Positions 60,124-64,000 of a stretch of 64,000 bases of DNA are shown one piece after another. Source of the DNA: an uncultured Alphaproteobacteria bacterium (lineage in GTDB: Bacteria; Pseudomonadota; Alphaproteobacteria; Micavibrionales; Micavibrionaceae); NCBI GenBank assembly GCA_900696495.1, contig CAADGI010000013.1, forward strand, positions 1-64,000, given 5' to 3'. Below the pieces are notes generated by a model. That model saw only the letters and a program-made list of their open reading frames with translations. It did not search any database and was not told where the DNA came from. Both the position numbers and the translations under genes were made by a program. Position 1 is the stretch's first letter, and each line of letters begins with the position of its first letter.

Positions 60124-62584
60124 CAATGCCGCTTTCGTCTTTTTCATCCTTGAAGATTTCCTTGCGGGAAGCCTTGGCGGCCGCTTCGATGATATCCTGT
60201 ATTTCCCTGGGCAGTTTGGGCTGTTTTGGCTGAGCGGACGCAGCCGGGGCCGCGGCGGCGGGCGGCGGTGTTGCCGGCGGTTCGGCAGGGGGAGTAACAG
60301 GCGGCTGTGTGGGCGCCGCTTTGAAAATGGCGGGTTTCTCGGGCGCGGGAGGCGTTTCTGCCTGCGTTTCCTCGGCTTCGTTGACCAGCCGCTCCCATGA
60401 TTTGCTTTCGTCTTTGGCTGCGGGAGGCGTTGCGCCCGGCGCTTTGAAGAAGCCCATCGGGTTTGCCGCGCCAGTCTGGGCGGGGGGAGCAGCAGGCGGA
60501 GTTGTTGCGGGCGGCGGCGCAGGCGGCGTCGAGAACAAGGGCGGGTCCTGCGGTCTTGTCGCCGTAGGGCCGGAAGGCGCCGCCGGGGTTTCGACAACAG
60601 GCGCTTCCTGCATGTTACCCGTCAGCGCATGAACTTTGACAACCGATACGATGCCCTGATCGACGGGATCGATTTCCTTTTTCCGCGTGATCTTGAAGCC
60701 GTCGGCCATGGCGTCGATTTCAGCGGGCGTTTCGATGGCGACATCGGCGCGCTCGGCCGTCCAAGTCTTGTTGACGAGAAGGTCGCGCAGCCTAGTGATC
60801 GCGGCGGCGTGCTTGAGGACTTCTTCATCCGGGGGCGGCAGTGCCATGTAACGGGTGACGCGCATGGCCTTGGCGAAACCGGGGTTCGAATAAAAGATTT
60901 TGCAGTCGGCAACGATTTTTCCGAAGGCAATGACCGCCTGACCTTCGGTGAGGCCGCGCAGGCCTTCGTAGCTTGCGCGGTCACGGACCTGCACGCCCGC
61001 CTGGCGCGTGTCGTAATAGCTGTTGGAGCCTGCGCCGGTCTGAAAGCCGGAAACCTCGGTGACGAGGGCCTTGCCCACGGTTTTTTCAAAGAAATCCTTG
61101 GTTTCCGTCGGGTCTTCGAGTTTGCCGAAAATCTTGATGTTGCAGTTCGCGAGGATAGAGTTGGCTTCCTCGCGGACGCGTTTTTTCATGGCGGGAATGT
61201 CCTGGCCCGAGAAGACGAGGCTGAAGCCGAGCGAGCGGGCCTGCGCCGCCATGACGGCCATGCCCTGCGCGGTGTAGTAGCCGACTTCGTCGAAGACGGT
61301 CATGAACGGCGTCGAGGAGTGCGTGGGTTTGTTTTCGATGACGGTTTCGCTGGAGCCTTCAACCGTGGAGCCGAGCGTGGAACCCATCATGCCTTTCATG
61401 GTGGCGGCGACGATTTTACCAAGATTGGCGATTTCATCGTTCGATTTTTCAAGCGCCGGGATCAGGACGATGACGATGCGGCGGTTGAGCACGACGTCCA
61501 CCATGTCGATATCGGCGGCCTGCGTGTCGAAGATGTAGCCGTATTCATCGCCGAGAGATTGCAGCGAACGGGTGAACTGCATGGCGAGGTAGCCGTGCTG
61601 CTGGCTGGCGGTGGTGGTGTCGTAAGCGGGGGCGCCGCCGCTCGGCGGCTTGATCGCGCCGTTTTCATCATAGGCTTCGCCGACATAGCCGGGCAGGGTG
61701 TCGAGATAACCCTTGATGCTGACGCGCGTCTGTTCGGGGATTGCCTGGTCGCGTGAAAGCTTGATGACGTTGTTGAGCGAAAGGTAATCGCGGATTGTGC
61801 GAACCGAAAGCGGCATATCCTGGTTGTCGCGTTTCCATGTCAGCGCGGGCATCAGGGCGCCGATGAGCGAGACGGCGCGCTCCTGCCACATCGCATTGTC
61901 GCCCTGCGATTCCGGCATCAGGCTGACGAGCATGTTTGTGAGATAGGATGCCGAGCCCGACGAGAACGGGTTCATAGTGTTTGATGGGGCTTTTACGTCA
62001 GTGTTGCCGGTCATGTAGTTGAGAACCATCAGGTCGTCGTCGCGGCCGAAGCGGCGCACGAGCGATGAAAGCGACGACCACAGATCGGTGTCGGCCTTAC
62101 CGTCGACATAGACGAAGCCCGAACCCCAGCAGAGAGCATTGGTGACCATGGATTTGAGGCCCTCGGTTTTACCGGCGCCGGTGGTCCCGAGATAAAGAAT
62201 GTGCGTGCGGGCATCGGAGTTCGTGAACCAGACTTCTTCGTTGGTCAGTTCCGCATTGCCAAGATAAAGAATACCTTCGGCCAGCCCCTTGCGCCCGCCG
62301 CCTTCATTGTTTTTGTCTTTGTATTTCGAGCCGATCGGCATTTTAAAGGGCAGAGTGCGGTCACGCATCTGCAGCCAGAAGAAATACATGAGCATTAAAA
62401 ACAGGATGAGATCGCCGAACGCCAGCGCCCAGTCATTCAGGTAGACGCAGATCGCGGTAAGGAAGAAAACGATGCCGGAATAGGCAGGCTTCTGCAACCC
62501 ATCGGCAATACGAACCGACATCGGGCGGACATCCCGAAGGATCGCTGTATGTTTATGCTCGTATTTTCTCTGGTCGAGGGCCAT
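60110..62584 (-). CDS. dotL: type IVB secretion coupling ATPase DotL/IcmO
   Basis: VirD4-type coupling protein that brings substrates to the Dot/Icm channel at the inner membrane. 824 aa. Two membrane helices near residues 36-70 precede the ATPase domain with Walker A GTTGAGKT (about 133-140) and SGFVYVDGKADTDLWSSL, typical of IcmO, and further nucleotide-site blocks such as PFMTVFDEVGYYTAQG. From about residue 650 the protein becomes a long Pro/Ala-rich tail; in Legionella the C-terminal extension binds the IcmSW adaptors, and the one here differs in composition. Next to dotM through a small membrane-protein gene. Confidence 0.92.
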   Translation of the reverse strand: MALDQRKYEHKHTAILRDVRPMSVRIADGLQKPAYSGIVFFLTAICVYLNDWALAFGDLILFLMLMYFFWLQMRDRTLPFKMPIGSKYKDKNNEGGGRKGLAEGILYLGNAELTNEEVWFTNSDARTHILYLGTTGAGKTEGLKSMVTNALCWGSGFVYVDGKADTDLWSSLSSLVRRFGRDDDLMVLNYMTGNTDVKAPSNTMNPFSSGSASYLTNMLVSLMPESQGDNAMWQERAVSLIGALMPALTWKRDNQDMPLSVRTIRDYLSLNNVIKLSRDQAIPEQTRVSIKGYLDTLPGYVGEAYDENGAIKPPSGGAPAYDTTTASQQHGYLAMQFTRSLQSLGDEYGYIFDTQAADIDMVDVVLNRRIVIVLIPALEKSNDEIANLGKIVAATMKGMMGSTLGSTVEGSSETVIENKPTHSSTPFMTVFDEVGYYTAQGMAVMAAQARSLGFSLVFSGQDIPAMKKRVREEANSILANCNIKIFGKLEDPTETKDFFEKTVGKALVTEVSGFQTGAGSNSYYDTRQAGVQVRDRASYEGLRGLTEGQAVIAFGKIVADCKIFYSNPGFAKAMRVTRYMALPPPDEEVLKHAAAITRLRDLLVNKTWTAERADVAIETPAEIDAMADGFKITRKKEIDPVDQGIVSVVKVHALTGNMQEAPVVETPAAPSGPTATRPQDPPLFSTPPAPPPATTPPAAPPAQTGAANPMGFFKAPGATPPAAKDESKSWERLVNEAEETQAETPPAPEKPAIFKAAPTQPPVTPPAEPPATPPPAAAAPAASAQPKQPKLPREIQDIIEAAAKASRKEIFKDEKDESGIDAAE

Positions 62585-62608
62585 GGCCTGTTCCGGTTAT
62601 TCCTTCAA

Positions 62609-63157
62609 TTATGGCGCCCTGTTTTTCAGCAAAAATTCATCTGCCGAAAGCGGGACGCCGTTTTCTTCACGTTGTTCGAAGCCGGACTGGCCGGGCGAAG
62701 CGGTGCTCGCGCCATCGACGCTGATCGCCGGGCGCGGTGCAAGAGATGCCCAGATCATTAACAAAACCACAATCAACAAAACACCGAGAAGGCCCGCGGC
62801 CCAGCGGTTATGTTTTTTAACCGACGCGCCGGAAACATTATCCGCGCTGTTTGCGGCCGCTGCAGGGCGAATTTGGCCGTGCGCGCCTTCAAGCGCTTTT
62901 GCCGCCGCCATCAGGGCTTCGACGGCTTCGCCTTTCGTTGCAAAGGGCGCAATTTCAACGGTCTCGCCTTTGGCTGTTTTTAAAACCAGGCTGACGCCTT
63001 TGGGGCTCTCGCGCACTTCGAGCGCCGAAGCTTTGGCTTGCGTTAGATCCATCTGCCAGACCACGGGGGTCACGGCGTCAGGATAAGTCAGTATAAGTTT
63101 GCCATCGACGACGCGGGCGCTGGAATTACTTTGAATTTTTTTAGATGCAAGTTTCAT
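62609..63157 (-). CDS. unrecognised membrane protein between dotM and dotL
   Basis: 182-aa protein with a cytosolic N-terminal domain of about 110 residues (beta-rich VVDGKLILTYPDAVTPVVW and SLVLKTAKGETVEIAPF), a single membrane helix (RWAAGLLGVLLIVVLLMIWA) and a ~45-residue outer tail. AGGAGACTTTTTAAA precedes the start. It lies 24 nt before dotL and 30 nt after dotM in the same direction, so it belongs to their transcript. It matches no Dot/Icm protein I know; a lineage-specific coupling-complex subunit is the simplest guess. Confidence 0.72.
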   Translation of the reverse strand: MKLASKKIQSNSSARVVDGKLILTYPDAVTPVVWQMDLTQAKASALEVRESPKGVSLVLKTAKGETVEIAPFATKGEAVEALMAAAKALEGAHGQIRPAAAANSADNVSGASVKKHNRWAAGLLGVLLIVVLLMIWASLAPRPAISVDGASTASPGQSGFEQREENGVPLSADEFLLKNRAP

Positions 63158-63187
63158 TTTAAAAAGTCTCCTGATGATTGAAATGGT

Positions 63188-64000
63188 CTACACCGCTTTT
63201 TTTACGCCGCGCTTTTTTGAATCTTTGTAGTCGAGTTGTGGAATCGGGCGCGCGCGGATCGAGCCCATATATTCCTTGATGGTCTTTACCGCGTCCTCGA
63301 CTTTCGGGACGGGAATGGGCCGTTGCGTCATGCGCTCGGCCTTGTAATGCGACATGGCGCCCATCGCTTCGGGGTGGAAGGACTGGCGGCCGAGATTGTT
63401 CAGCGGGTACCACAGCGCGCGGTCATGGGCGCGCAGCCACAGGAAGGTCGCCGGGGCGAGGACGCCGCCTTCCTCGCGCGCGAAGGCAAGCGCGCGGAGC
63501 AGGGCAGTTGTTTCAAAGGCGTGACGGTTGCACTGCGCGAGCGTTTTGCCCGCGAGATTTTTATCCTTCAGGATGCGGCGGGCATCGCGCAGAAGCTTGC
63601 CGTCCTTGCCGAGGCGAAAGCCGCTCGCGCCGCTCCAGCACATCGCCAGCCTGCCGATCATTTCATCGGCATCTTTTCTTTTGCGCGAAGCCTTGAGGCA
63701 GAACACGGCAAGCAGGATCTGTTTGTAAGGCGCAAGCTCGTTCGGTCCTTTCCAGCGTCCGCCGAGTTGCTGGCGGAACGCGGCGGCGGCGGCGTTTTCG
63801 TCGATCTTGCCATCCGGCGCGGGGATGACGTTGTAGGCCAGCCATTCTTCGGGGCCGAGCGCTTCGGCGAACATCGGCAATTCAGCGGGCACGGGCGAGC
63901 CGGGCGGGCGGGAAGGCTGCGTCTGCGGGTTGAACCTGACGAAGGGGCGGATGATTTTGAAATTCTGGCTCTGGCGCTCGATGATGCCCTCGAGGTCGTA
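63188..64000 (-). CDS. dotM: type IVB secretion protein DotM/IcmP (partial, 5' end outside window)
   Basis: C-terminal ~270 residues of an IcmP-type coupling-complex subunit; the reading frame is open to the window edge. RHAFETTALLRALAFAREEG, GVLAPATFLWLRAHDRALWY and LNNLGRQSFHPEAMGAMSHY are the DotM signature region; the conserved NFKIIRPFVRFNPQ block lies near the window end. In Legionella DotM binds DotL and recognises Glu-rich substrate signals. The membrane-spanning N-terminus is beyond the window. First visible gene of the dotM-X-dotL-pseudopilin run. Confidence 0.88.
   Translation of the reverse strand, partial: YDLEGIIERQSQNFKIIRPFVRFNPQTQPSRPPGSPVPAELPMFAEALGPEEWLAYNVIPAPDGKIDENAAAAAFRQQLGGRWKGPNELAPYKQILLAVFCLKASRKRKDADEMIGRLAMCWSGASGFRLGKDGKLLRDARRILKDKNLAGKTLAQCNRHAFETTALLRALAFAREEGGVLAPATFLWLRAHDRALWYPLNNLGRQSFHPEAMGAMSHYKAERMTQRPIPVPKVEDAVKTIKEYMGSIRARPIPQLDYKDSKKRGVKKAV

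Overview
The window reads as chromosomal DNA of an alphaproteobacterium. The support is the gene order mutM-rpsT-dnaA, an Usg-family protein, an adrenodoxin-type ferredoxin, a CIRCE site at groESL, a GTTC-N7-GTTC LexA-type box near radA, and GGAAC-N16-CGTT promoters of the EcfG general-stress type. Genes for a Dot/Icm (type IVB) secretion system at the right end point to a host- or prey-associated lineage. I cannot name the genus from the sequence alone. No rRNA, tRNA, CRISPR array, phage or insertion-sequence transposase was seen.

Layout. 1-5.1 kb: a DUF488 gene, a possible 44-aa gene, a PglK/MsbA-type ABC exporter, a TerB-like gene broken by one amber codon, and a general-stress cluster (SDR plus small hydrophilic proteins) read from two divergent EcfG-type promoters. 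5.2-24.2 kb: mostly housekeeping genes: DedA, rpe, heparinase-like, an EAL protein, radA, cvpA-purF-SDR, the yfgM-bamB-der group, a thioredoxin-like protein, icd, an L,D-transpeptidase, an AmiC-type amidase and cobB. 24.5-36.9 kb: rne, a pseudopilin-like gene, a glycosyltransferase, two unrecognised proteins (1052 and 251 aa), ctaA, a ferredoxin and usg. 37-41.4 kb: groESL, then an AT-richer pocket with a cupin-like protein, an XRE regulator, a palindromic operator and a candidate tiny gene. 41.4-56.6 kb: the replication neighbourhood mutM-rpsT-dnaA ... dnaN-recF-(hisC)-gyrB, with a biotin cluster (bioB, bioF, bioD, a GIY-YIG gene, bioA, a ferritin-like gene) sitting between dnaA and dnaN. 56.6-64 kb: argS, a degenerate Fic protein, a second pseudopilin-like gene, dotL/icmO, a small membrane protein and dotM/icmP (cut by the window edge).

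The most unusual layer is the repeats. At least three kinds of short element sit exactly in gene junctions. (1) Elements whose arms are tandem AAGTNNT heptads: one carries a four-helix-bundle (S23-type) gene between bamB and der, and an empty relative lies between dnaN and recF. (2) Palindromes with GTCATCCC/GGGATGAC ends: one is split around a GIY-YIG gene between bioD and bioA, one is read in frame inside bioA, and others supply the C-termini of recF and hisC. (3) An empty element with CACAAAG-type arms between bioB and bioF. Gene-bearing and empty forms of one architecture suggest small mobile units that spread without a classical transposase.

Other points of note: four DnaA-box-like 9-mers at an exact 12-bp period upstream of rpe; a ferritin-like gene overlapping bioA; an unrecognised membrane protein encoded between dotM and dotL; and two paralogous pseudopilin-like proteins, one overlapping dotL.
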